DNA of 6,049 nucleotides from an uncultured Eubacterium sp. (GCA_910584595.1 CAJUBQ010000164.1:1-6049), one strand, 5' to 3'. Positions 1 through 6,013 are shown, numbered from the stretch's first letter. Numbers and translations: made by a program. The notes: generated from the sequence alone by a model not told the origin.

Positions 1-85
1 GCCGGACCTATATACAAATTGATATAAACTTATAAGATATTCAAAAACAGCCGCCGGCAATTATGTGTAATGCTTTAGAAAGTCA

Positions 86-322
86 GCTGGATGAGGGAAG
101 CGGCCCTGTCTCATTGTGACTTTGGAAGAATGTTAGAAGCCCTTAGTATTCTGCTCGAAACACAGGCGGCGAAGCCGCAGCGGCGCCTTTAGCTGCTGGC
201 GTTAAGCCAGGGCGAATTAGGCGCCGCGTCCGTTCGGTACCATAGTGTAGATGCAGAATGCTTAGGGATTCTTACGTTCTGGAAACCGGAACAATGAAAC
301 AGGGCCGCTTCCCTCATCCAGC
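86..322. repeat. Long palindromic element with cloverleaf-like GC-rich core
   Basis: Seen directly: the outer arms 86-109 and 299-322 are perfect 24-bp inverted copies beginning GCTGGATGAGGGAAGCGGCC. Allowing one mismatch (110/298), pairing extends to 117/291, giving 32 positions. After a short internal loop, 128-154 pairs with 253-279 over 27 positions with 22 Watson-Crick and two T.G pairs. The core carries smaller hairpins: 166-170/174-178 with a GAA loop, and 180-187/220-227 enclosing 196-200/206-210. No ORF of note and no T-run lie at either end, so it is not a plain terminator. There is no clear target-site duplication. Inference: an intergenic repeat such as a MITE, or a structured RNA. 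The family was not recognised. Confidence 0.8.
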
Positions 323-336
323 GTCCGGGAGACCCA

Positions 337-366
337 AAAGCAACACTTTGTCTAAACTGTTGCTTT
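337..366. other. 9-bp stem-loop between palindromic element and recQ
   Basis: AAAGCAACA (337-345) is perfectly inverted at 358-366, around a 12-nt loop. On the + strand no T-run follows. On the - strand the stem ends in only four Ts. It could be a weak terminator for leftward transcription or part of the neighbouring repeat. Its role is unknown. Confidence 0.45.
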
Positions 367-430
367 GTTACTTATCCCCCATGAATAGTAACCAGCTATT
401 TTAAAAGATCAAGTAGCGCCTGAAAAATAA

Positions 431-459
431 TGGACTTTATATTGTAATTATGATAGACT
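431..459 (+). promoter_or_regulatory. recQ: Possible weak promoter region for recQ
   Basis: The AT-rich stretch upstream of recQ contains TATGAT (449-454), a good -10 candidate with no acceptable -35 at normal distance. It also contains the pair TGGACT (431-436) and TAGACT (454-459), separated by 17 nt, each matching the consensus at four of six bases. A recQ promoter is expected somewhere in 367-500, but the sequence does not single one out. Confidence 0.25.
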
Positions 460-499
460 TAAATTCAAATGGAAGTTATCTTTAGAAAGGACAGAAAAA

Positions 500-516
500 G
501 GCTGCATCACACAGCC
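500..516 (+). promoter_or_regulatory. Small leader hairpin just upstream of recQ start
   Basis: GGCTG (500-504) pairs with CAGCC (512-516) around a 7-nt loop. The hairpin ends 14 nt before the recQ ATG. An orphan Shine-Dalgarno-like AAAGGA (485-490) lies on its 5' side, while only a weak AGG (522-524) lies at proper distance from the ATG. Folding would bring the stronger purine tract nearer the start. A translational role is inference. Confidence 0.35.
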
Positions 517-530
517 GAAACAGGTAATAT

Positions 531-2786
531 ATGGACAAATACGATATACTAAAGAAATATTTTGGCTATCCTGACTTTCGGGAAGGCCAGGAGCTATTGA
601 TTGACAGTATTTTAAACGGTAGAGATGTGCTGGGGATTATGCCTACAGGAGCAGGCAAATCTATTTGTTATCAAGTACCGGCGCTGCTGTTATCGGGCAT
701 TACATTGGTCATATCTCCGTTAATATCTCTGATGAAAGATCAGGTACAGGCACTTAATCAAGCAGGAGTTCATGCTGCTTATATCAACAGTTCATTAAGC
801 GAATCGCAGATTTCCAAAGCATTGCGGCTGGCAGCCGCGGGACAGTATAAAATTATATATGTCGCACCGGAAAGATTGGAAACGTATGAGTTTTTGCAAT
901 TTGCACAACAGGCTGAAATTTCTATGCTTACCGTAGATGAAGCGCATTGTATTTCTCAATGGGGGCAGGATTTCAGGCCAAGCTATTTAAAGATTGTCCA
1001 GTTTATCCGCCGGCTGGAGAAACGGCCGATTCTAAGCGCATTTACGGCGACAGCGACAGAGAAAGTTAAAGAAGATATTGCATGTGTGCTGGGGCTGATG
1101 GAGCCGCAGGCGCTTGTTACAGGCTTTGATCGGAAGAACCTGTATTTTGCGGTTGAAACACCCCGTAAAAAAGACAGCTATCTTATGCAGTATGTAAAAG
1201 AGCATAAAGGAGAAAGCGGCATTATTTATTGTGCAACGAGGAAAAATGTAGATTTGGTTTGTGATCGGCTGCGTGCGGAAGGAATTGCTGCAACAAAATA
1301 TCATGCTGGACTCGGTGCAGAGGAGCGCAGACAGAATCAGGAAGATTTTATTTATGACCGTTGTCCGGTGATGGCTGCAACCAATGCGTTTGGGATGGGA
1401 ATTGATAAGTCGAATGTCCGTTACGTGATTCATTATAATATGCCGCAGAGTATGGAAAATTACTACCAGGAAGCAGGAAGAGCCGGACGTGACGGTGAAC
1501 GGGCAGAATGTATTTTGCTTTATAGTGCACAGGATGTTGCGGTCAATCGTTATCTGATTGAGAACAAAGAACAGAATGCGGAAAATACCTGGGAAGAGAT
1601 GGAACAGATTCGGGAACGGGATGAGGAAAGGCTGCGGGCTATGACATATTATTGTATGACGCCGGACTGTCTGCGGGAATACATTTTGCGTTATTTTGGA
1701 GAAATGCGGTCCGGACGCTGTGAAAATTGTCTGAACTGCGCAAGAGAATATGAAGAAGCAGACGTCACACAGGCAGCCGAAAAAATTATTGCATGTATCT
1801 TAGAATGCAGGCAGAGATATGGAATAAATGTGATCGCCGGGATTCTGGCAGGTGAGAGCCGCGCCAAACTGCGGGAATATGGGGTTTTTAACTATGATTC
1901 ATATGGAAGCCTGAAAGAACTGCGAGAAACTGAGATCAAAATGATAATCCATCAAATGCTCATTGATGGACTGCTGGTAATGTCTAATGATAAGTATGCG
2001 ATTTTGAAGTTATCGCCGGACGCGGATGCAGTTCGTAAAGGACAACGACGCGTCATTTGGAAAAAAGTCAAAATAAATGCAAAAAAAGCGGACACGGCAA
2101 ATGTTTCCGCCGCTCGAATGCGTAAGTCTGACATTTTAAATTCCAAAGGACTGGAATTGTTTGAGCGTTTACGTGCACTGCGAACGGAGATCGCAAGAGA
2201 AGAAAGTCTGCCGCCGTATATTATATTTTCAGATAAAACACTTGTGGACATGTGTGTCAAAGCGCCGATGGAAAAACAGGAGATGATGCAGGTCACAGGA
2301 GTTGGCGAAAATAAATATGAGCGGTATGGAGAGCAGTTTTTAGCCGCAATTGCAGATTATTCCAAAGGATCGCGTGAAAAATATTATTTTGGAGATGTAC
2401 AGGAGGCCGTGGCGCAGACAGCGCAGCGCAGCGGATCGACGAAAGGAAAGAAAGCAGACTTTTATCTTACAAAAGAACAGGCGGAATCCTTTCCTTACGC
2501 AGAAAAATATCTGGCCGCAGAGCTTGCGGAGAAGCTGAACGGGCTAAGAGATTCGGAAACCGTAAAGAAGATGTCCGGGGCAGAAATTTTCCGTACGATG
2601 CAGGCAAAAGAATATGCTGGCGAAACAGTGCAAAATGGGATTAGAAAAAAGTATGTGTCCAAACAAGGACAGACAGCGGGATTATTTATTGGAATGCGTA
2701 AAAGTAAAAGCGGAACAGAATATGAAGATATTTATTATAATGAAGATGCTCAGCGGATGATTGTTGCTATGGTCATTGAAAAATAA
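531..2786 (+). CDS. recQ: RecQ-family ATP-dependent DNA helicase with extra C-terminal domain
   Basis: A superfamily 2, 3'-to-5' DNA helicase that unwinds forks, gaps and recombination intermediates; cytoplasmic, in DNA repair. It has 751 residues against about 610 in E. coli RecQ. Visible motifs are motif 0 (F16-R17, Q20), Walker A TGAGKS (39-44), DEAH (136-139), an aromatic-rich loop (140-152), SAFTATAT (169-176), the second RecA lobe (about 220-340) and QEAGRAGRDG (313-322). Four zinc-ligand cysteines follow at C380, C397, C400 and C403, then an RQC winged helix (about 408-505) and an HRDC domain (about 537-607). A tail of about 110 residues (about 642-751) resembles the RQC-minor type of winged helix; that assignment is from memory. 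The start is fixed by an in-frame TAA at 525-527 and the lack of another early Met; the SD (AGG, 522-524) is weak. The conserved His of the aromatic loop is Gln146. No terminator follows. Confidence 0.96.
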   Translation: MDKYDILKKYFGYPDFREGQELLIDSILNGRDVLGIMPTGAGKSICYQVPALLLSGITLVISPLISLMKDQVQALNQAGVHAAYINSSLSESQISKALRLAAAGQYKIIYVAPERLETYEFLQFAQQAEISMLTVDEAHCISQWGQDFRPSYLKIVQFIRRLEKRPILSAFTATATEKVKEDIACVLGLMEPQALVTGFDRKNLYFAVETPRKKDSYLMQYVKEHKGESGIIYCATRKNVDLVCDRLRAEGIAATKYHAGLGAEERRQNQEDFIYDRCPVMAATNAFGMGIDKSNVRYVIHYNMPQSMENYYQEAGRAGRDGERAECILLYSAQDVAVNRYLIENKEQNAENTWEEMEQIRERDEERLRAMTYYCMTPDCLREYILRYFGEMRSGRCENCLNCAREYEEADVTQAAEKIIACILECRQRYGINVIAGILAGESRAKLREYGVFNYDSYGSLKELRETEIKMIIHQMLIDGLLVMSNDKYAILKLSPDADAVRKGQRRVIWKKVKINAKKADTANVSAARMRKSDILNSKGLELFERLRALRTEIAREESLPPYIIFSDKTLVDMCVKAPMEKQEMMQVTGVGENKYERYGEQFLAAIADYSKGSREKYYFGDVQEAVAQTAQRSGSTKGKKADFYLTKEQAESFPYAEKYLAAELAEKLNGLRDSETVKKMSGAEIFRTMQAKEYAGETVQNGIRKKYVSKQGQTAGLFIGMRKSKSGTEYEDIYYNEDAQRMIVAMVIEK

Positions 2787-2809
2787 CAGATGTTTTTGCC
2801 ATGATCGAT

Positions 2810-2837
2810 TGGACAAAAGACGCATAAGCGCTATAAT
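2810..2837 (+). promoter_or_regulatory. SigA-type promoter for the deacetylase gene
   Basis: TGGACA (2810-2815, five of six consensus bases) is separated by 16 nt from a perfect TATAAT (2832-2837). Transcription would begin near 2844, leaving a leader of about 70 nt before the ATG at 2915. This argues against an ATG at 2849 as the start. A short inverted repeat, CGCAT (2821-2825) and ATGCG (2836-2840), brackets the -10 and could be an operator; that part is speculative. Confidence 0.75.
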
Positions 2838-2897
2838 GCGAATAGGACATGTTTGATAATGATGATTCAGGACGATGTACCGAAAAATGTCAAAAAA

Positions 2898-2905
2898 AGA
2901 AGGAG
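2898..2905 (+). promoter_or_regulatory. Ribosome binding site that sets the deacetylase start
   Basis: AGAAGGAG lies 9 nt before the ATG at 2915, which opens a typical signal peptide (MRKIILRK then a hydrophobic run). The in-frame upstream ATG at 2849 has no usable Shine-Dalgarno sequence and sits almost on the predicted transcription start. Confidence 0.9.
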
Positions 2906-2914
2906 CAGTTACAT

Positions 2915-4696
2915 ATGAGAAAAATTATCTTAAGGAAGGTTGTATGTCTTACAGCTGCAGCAGTAATATCCAATACGTTTTATGCAGGAAATTATATGCA
3001 GGTGGCAGCGCGGCAGATATCGTCAGCCAAACAAGCAGCAGTTTCTTTACAATACGCAGATCAGACTGTGGAAACACATCAGTCAGATGATAGTTTGTAT
3101 CATCCGGATCCGGACAACTTAAAAGACACTACGGAGTCAGGCGATATGTCAATAAAGCCGGGATCGGATCATTCCGTAACGCAGCCGAAACAGGACTATG
3201 GTAAGACACTGCCGAACGCAGATGAAGGCAATGTAGAAAAAAATACGGATAATTCAGAAAAGGAACAGAATTCCGATGGTTTAGAAAAGGAACAGAACAC
3301 GGAAGATTCAGAGAAGGAACAAAATCCAGGTGATTCGGAAAAAGAGCAGAACGCGGATGACGCACAGAAGGAACAAAATCCGGATGATTCGGAAAAAGAG
3401 CAGAATGCGGAAGATTCAGAGAAGGAACAAAATCCGGATGATTCAGAAAAAGAACAGAATCAGGATGAGTCTGAAAACGATTCTGATATAGAAGATTCGC
3501 AATTAGATACAGATTCGGACAATTCGGAAAAACCGAAAATAACGAAACTGAAAAAGCCAGTGTTAAAGGCATCTTCTAAGCCGGATGGGACAATAAAGCT
3601 TAGCTGGAATCAGGTGAAAGGTGCAGCTGAATATATCCTTTTGTGCAGTACGAAAAAGGACAGTGGTTTTCATCGCATTTATGCTGCGAAAAATGGAGAG
3701 TGTGTTTATAAAGATCAGGGGCGTGTTCCGGGCAAAGTGTACTATTATCAGCTGGCAGTATTTTCCAAAGGGCGCGCCAGCCGCGCAGACAGCAAGAAAA
3801 TTCCGGGTCGTTCTTTGGAAAAGGCAAAGCTGACGCAGATTTCCAATGTATCCGGCTCCAGAAAACTCGTATTGCATTGGAATACAGTAAAAGGAGCGGA
3901 TAGCTATGAGATATTAAGGAAAAATGCGGTAACGGGCAAGTATCAGCCAATTGGTACGGCAAAAGGCGCTGCGACTTCTTACACCGACAGCGAGCGCGAC
4001 GGCGGAACGTTTTATAGCTACAAAGTGTATGCCAAAGATGCAAATGGAGGACGTGGTAATTATAGTCAGGCTATGAGTCAGATGGCCATTGACAAAGATA
4101 AAAAGATGATTGCATTGACTTATGATGACGGGCCTTCCGCATATACGCCGATTGTATTAGATGCACTTGCAAAATACGGCGGACATGCAACATTTTTTGT
4201 CGTAGGAACAAGTGTGCCACGTTATGCAGATAGTGTGCGGCGGGCAGCAGCTATGGGATGCGAAATCGGAAATCATACTTTCGATCACAGCAATTTGAAA
4301 AATCTAAGCATTGGCCAGGCACAGTCTGTTATAAATAGAACCAATCAGCTGGTGAAAGAACTGACAGGAGCCGAAGTCCGTTTACTGCGGCCGCCATATG
4401 GCAGTTATAATACGGCAACATTTGCAGCAGCAGGTATGCCGGTGATTATGTGGTCGATTGATACATTGGACTGGAAGACGAGAAGCGCCTCTGCAACGAT
4501 TCAGTGTATCCAGCAAAAGGCTTATGACGGAGCTATCGTGCTTATGCATGATCTGCATCACCCGACGGTTCTGGCTGCGGATAAGATTATGAGTTATTTG
4601 AAAAGCGCTGGATATCAGCTGGTAACCGTGAGCGAGCTGGCAGCCTATCGTGGTGGGTTACAAAATCATGCGTCTTATAGCCAGTTTCGCAAGTGA
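2915..4696 (+). CDS. Secreted Fn3-domain polysaccharide deacetylase (NodB/CE4 family)
   Basis: A 593-residue exported protein, likely to remove N-acetyl groups from peptidoglycan or another amino-sugar polymer outside the membrane. Residues 1-32 form a signal peptide with a likely VAA|R cleavage; C11 is not in a lipobox. An acidic Asp/Glu/Gln/Asn-rich linker (about 45-208) includes eight 9-residue repeats (114-185). Two Fn3-like domains follow (about 212-299 and 301-392), then NodB (about 397-580). All five CE4 motifs are present: TYDDGP (402-407; D404 catalytic base, D405 metal ligand), HTFDH (454-458, metal ligands), RPPYG (492-496), DTLDW (516-520) and LMHD (543-546; H545 catalytic acid). 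An active metal-dependent enzyme is therefore expected. No sortase motif or choline- or LysM-type anchor is seen. PgdA-like peptidoglycan deacetylase is the best guess; chitin or other glycan substrates cannot be excluded. It has its own promoter and terminator. Confidence 0.93.
   Translation: MRKIILRKVVCLTAAAVISNTFYAGNYMQVAARQISSAKQAAVSLQYADQTVETHQSDDSLYHPDPDNLKDTTESGDMSIKPGSDHSVTQPKQDYGKTLPNADEGNVEKNTDNSEKEQNSDGLEKEQNTEDSEKEQNPGDSEKEQNADDAQKEQNPDDSEKEQNAEDSEKEQNPDDSEKEQNQDESENDSDIEDSQLDTDSDNSEKPKITKLKKPVLKASSKPDGTIKLSWNQVKGAAEYILLCSTKKDSGFHRIYAAKNGECVYKDQGRVPGKVYYYQLAVFSKGRASRADSKKIPGRSLEKAKLTQISNVSGSRKLVLHWNTVKGADSYEILRKNAVTGKYQPIGTAKGAATSYTDSERDGGTFYSYKVYAKDANGGRGNYSQAMSQMAIDKDKKMIALTYDDGPSAYTPIVLDALAKYGGHATFFVVGTSVPRYADSVRRAAAMGCEIGNHTFDHSNLKNLSIGQAQSVINRTNQLVKELTGAEVRLLRPPYGSYNTATFAAAGMPVIMWSIDTLDWKTRSASATIQCIQQKAYDGAIVLMHDLHHPTVLAADKIMSYLKSAGYQLVTVSELAAYRGGLQNHASYSQFRK
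3254..3469 (+). repeat. Eight in-frame 27-bp tandem repeats encoding an acidic linker
   Basis: Eight consecutive 27-bp units encode nine-residue versions of SEKEQNxDD, where x is S, T, P, A or Q. The KEQN core is invariant. First-position variants include LEKEQN and AQKEQN. Unit length is a multiple of three, so copy-number change keeps the frame. The region separates the signal peptide from the Fn3 domains and probably acts as an extended, negatively charged spacer across the cell wall. Confidence 0.95.
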
Positions 4697-4703
4697 AAGA
4701 GAA

Positions 4704-4748
4704 AGTGTAAAGCCTATGGAAGCGCCATAGGCTTTATACTTTTTATTT
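4704..4748. terminator. Intrinsic terminator between convergent genes, probably bidirectional
   Basis: A 16-pair stem (4704-4719 with 4725-4740, one G.T pair) with an AAGCG loop begins 7 nt after the deacetylase stop codon and is followed by TTTTTATTT (4740-4748). For the - strand it lies 16 nt past the regulator's stop codon and is followed by a broken T-rich run, so it may also serve that gene less efficiently. Confidence 0.92.
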
Positions 4749-4756
4749 AGAACACC

Positions 4757-5464
4757 TTAATTCCAGCCCCAATATACGGCAAGGATTTTCATGACGTGTT
4801 TCCGTTTTTGTTGGCTGATGGGGATTTGTTCGGATGATAGTAAAGTAATTAGTAATTTTTCTACAGATTCTATATAGCTGATATTGACGATATAACTGGA
4901 ATGACAGCGTATAAAACCAAAATCCTGTAAATCCTTTTCTAATTTTTTCATGTTGTGAAAGCAAGTTATATTTTTCTTTTTTGTATGTATTAAAGTTCTG
5001 TGATTGCACGTCTCAATAAAAGAAATATCGTTGACATATATTTTATATATCCCGGTTGCATTTTTTATAATGATAAAATGTTGTTCCGGTTCGTTACAAT
5101 ATGAAATAGCTTTGTCCAGCTCCATTTTGAATTTTTTATAACTGATGGGCTTCATCATATAATTAGCTGCTCCAACTGAATAACCCATCAGGCTATATTT
5201 CAAAGTAGAAGTAAGGAAAATCATTACTACCCTGGAGTCTAATTCTCGAATTTTCTTTGCAACTGTTATTCCGTCCACGTCGGGTATTAAGATGTCTAAG
5301 AAAATAATATTAAATGCAAAACAGTAATTGTTTATTAAATCTTCCCCTTTTTTAAACAGTGTCAGTTTTAAATTTGTTTTATGTTCAGACTTATATTTAT
5401 CAAAATATTGATTCAGAGTATTTAAAAATGCAACATTGTTATCACATATTACGATATGAATCAT
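4757..5464 (-). CDS. LytTR-family response regulator (AgrA/ComE type)
   Basis: A 235-residue DNA-binding response regulator. An N-terminal receiver domain (1-120) has D8, the phospho-acceptor D57 in FLDILIPDVDG, T85 and K105. A LytTR DNA-binding domain (about 127-230) contains the characteristic RCHSSYIVN segment (186-194). Proteins of this build are phosphorylated by HPK10-type sensor kinases and often control peptide quorum sensing, bacteriocin or virulence genes, but the target here is unknown. The start is supported by AAAGGAG (5474-5480, - strand) 9 nt upstream. The usual second acidic residue of the metal-binding pocket is Asn9. The gene is markedly more AT-rich than recQ and the deacetylase, which may indicate transfer. 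It converges on the deacetylase gene, and no kinase, AgrB or AgrD gene is visible in the 585 bases upstream. Confidence 0.93.
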   Translation of the reverse strand: MIHIVICDNNVAFLNTLNQYFDKYKSEHKTNLKLTLFKKGEDLINNYCFAFNIIFLDILIPDVDGITVAKKIRELDSRVVMIFLTSTLKYSLMGYSVGAANYMMKPISYKKFKMELDKAISYCNEPEQHFIIIKNATGIYKIYVNDISFIETCNHRTLIHTKKKNITCFHNMKKLEKDLQDFGFIRCHSSYIVNISYIESVEKLLITLLSSEQIPISQQKRKHVMKILAVYWGWN

Positions 5465-5492
5465 TTAAGTCATCTCCTTTTGTTGTTGAATA

Positions 5493-5511
5493 AATTGCGG
5501 CAGTTGCAATT
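5493..5511 (-). promoter_or_regulatory. Inverted repeat upstream of the LytTR regulator
   Basis: AATTGC (5493-5498) and GCAATT (5506-5511) form a perfect 6-bp inverted repeat with a 7-nt centre, located 28 nt upstream of the regulator's ATG and 12 nt upstream of its Shine-Dalgarno sequence. It may be an operator or a leader hairpin. No convincing promoter could be assigned on the - strand in this AT-rich region. Confidence 0.3.
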
Positions 5512-5764
5512 GAGAGCTATTCTTTTTTGATGCATATTTTTAAGGTTATCATATGGCTATTGTTTTAATCAATGCGTGTGTTGGCCGCAAAAAGTTATTT
5601 TTAGTCTGTGTGATTTTAATTTGGATTGTCAATAGGTTGTAAATAAGAAGAAAGTTTTGTGAGGCGAGAAGCTTAATTTTGAATAGAAAGACATACGAAT
5701 AAAGTGGTATGCTATGTAATGCCAAATACAGGCAGAGGATGTAAAGAATCATATAGGTCAAAAG
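5512..5764. other. AT-rich intergenic stretch with no supported gene
   Basis: No coding sequence with a credible start signal is seen on either strand. On the - strand a hydrophobic frame of 67 codons runs from an ATG at 5752 to a stop at 5549, without a ribosome binding site. It could be a decayed membrane-protein remnant upstream of the regulator, or simply the product of T-rich codons. No good SigA promoter was found on the + strand. Confidence 0.4.
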
Positions 5765-5835
5765 AATAGCCGGCTGGTGTAATTAAAAATAATTGTGCCA
5801 ATCGGCTATTTGGCATTTAAAATAAAGGTCAAAAG
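5755..5835. repeat. 10-bp direct repeat flanking an RNA-like hairpin
   Basis: AGGTCAAAAG occurs at 5755-5764 and again at 5826-5835. The left copy abuts the 21-pair hairpin (5765-5810), and the right copy abuts the CTAG end of the 166-bp palindromic element. The arrangement could reflect an insertion, a duplication or chance. Confidence 0.5.
5765..5810 (+). ncRNA. 21-pair hairpin, probably a + strand RNA structure
   Basis: 5765-5785 pairs with 5790-5810 around an AAAA loop. Of 21 positions, sixteen are Watson-Crick, four are G.U wobbles (5773/5802, 5778/5797, 5779/5796, 5780/5795) and one is C/A (5774/5801). On the opposite strand the wobbles become A/C mismatches, so the fold only makes sense as a + strand transcript. 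No T-run follows, so it is not a standard terminator. No promoter was identified just upstream. Calling it an RNA element is inference. Confidence 0.45.
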
Positions 5836-6001
5836 CTAGTGCTCCATCCGGACAGAAATTAAAGTTTATTACAGCCTGATTCACATCATTGCTGCGTTAA
5901 AATTTCTAGTCGATGGAACCACATCGCCGTCAAAATTTTGCCTTGCACTGAGGTGAATCAGTCAGTACTAAACTCTAATTTCTGTCCGGATGGAGCACTA
6001 G
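5836..6001. mobile_element. MITE-like 166-bp element with perfect 26-bp terminal inverted repeats
   Basis: Seen directly: 5836-5861 is the exact reverse complement of 5976-6001. The ends read CTAGTGCTCCATCCGGACAG. Inward, imperfect pairing continues (for example CTGATTCAC at 5876-5884 against GTGAATCAG at 5953-5961) to a small apical hairpin, CGATG (5911-5915) with CATCG (5922-5926), so the whole element can fold as one long stem. CTAG at both extremities is itself a palindrome and could be a 4-bp target duplication flanking 22-bp inverted repeats that start TGCTCC. No transposase is encoded. The most likely identity is a non-autonomous transposon relative; the parent family is not known. Confidence 0.7.
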
Positions 6002-6013
6002 TGTAGTGTCTGC

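Noticed and set aside
19..36. Promoter from TTGATA and TATAAG near the window start
   Set aside because: The two boxes are only six nucleotides apart, far from the 16-18 needed.
469..552. 27-codon upstream ORF overlapping the recQ start in another frame
   Set aside because: No Shine-Dalgarno sequence precedes its ATG and its length is unremarkable for chance.
1032..1433. Antisense frame within recQ
   Set aside because: It lies wholly inside a well-supported gene, has no ribosome binding site, and has no recognisable domain.
2849..2914. Upstream in-frame ATG that would add 22 residues to the deacetylase
   Set aside because: It lacks a usable ribosome binding site, nearly coincides with the predicted transcription start, and would bury the signal peptide; the ATG at 2915 has AGAAGGAG at ideal spacing.
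2945..2947. Lipoprotein attachment cysteine (C11) in the deacetylase signal peptide
   Set aside because: The preceding residues are K-V-V, with no small residue at -1, and the hydrophobic core lies after the cysteine.
512..3194. 13-bp repeat CAGCCGAAACAGG at 512-524 and 3182-3194
   Set aside because: One pair of this length is not unusual by chance in about 6 kb, and the contexts are unrelated (leader versus coding).
3254..3469. CRISPR-like array
   Set aside because: The 27-bp units are contiguous without spacers and are translated in frame as part of the secreted protein.
3129..3572. 147-codon antisense frame opposite the repeat region
   Set aside because: It is a by-product of the 27-bp repeats, which keep an antisense frame open; it has low complexity and no start signal.
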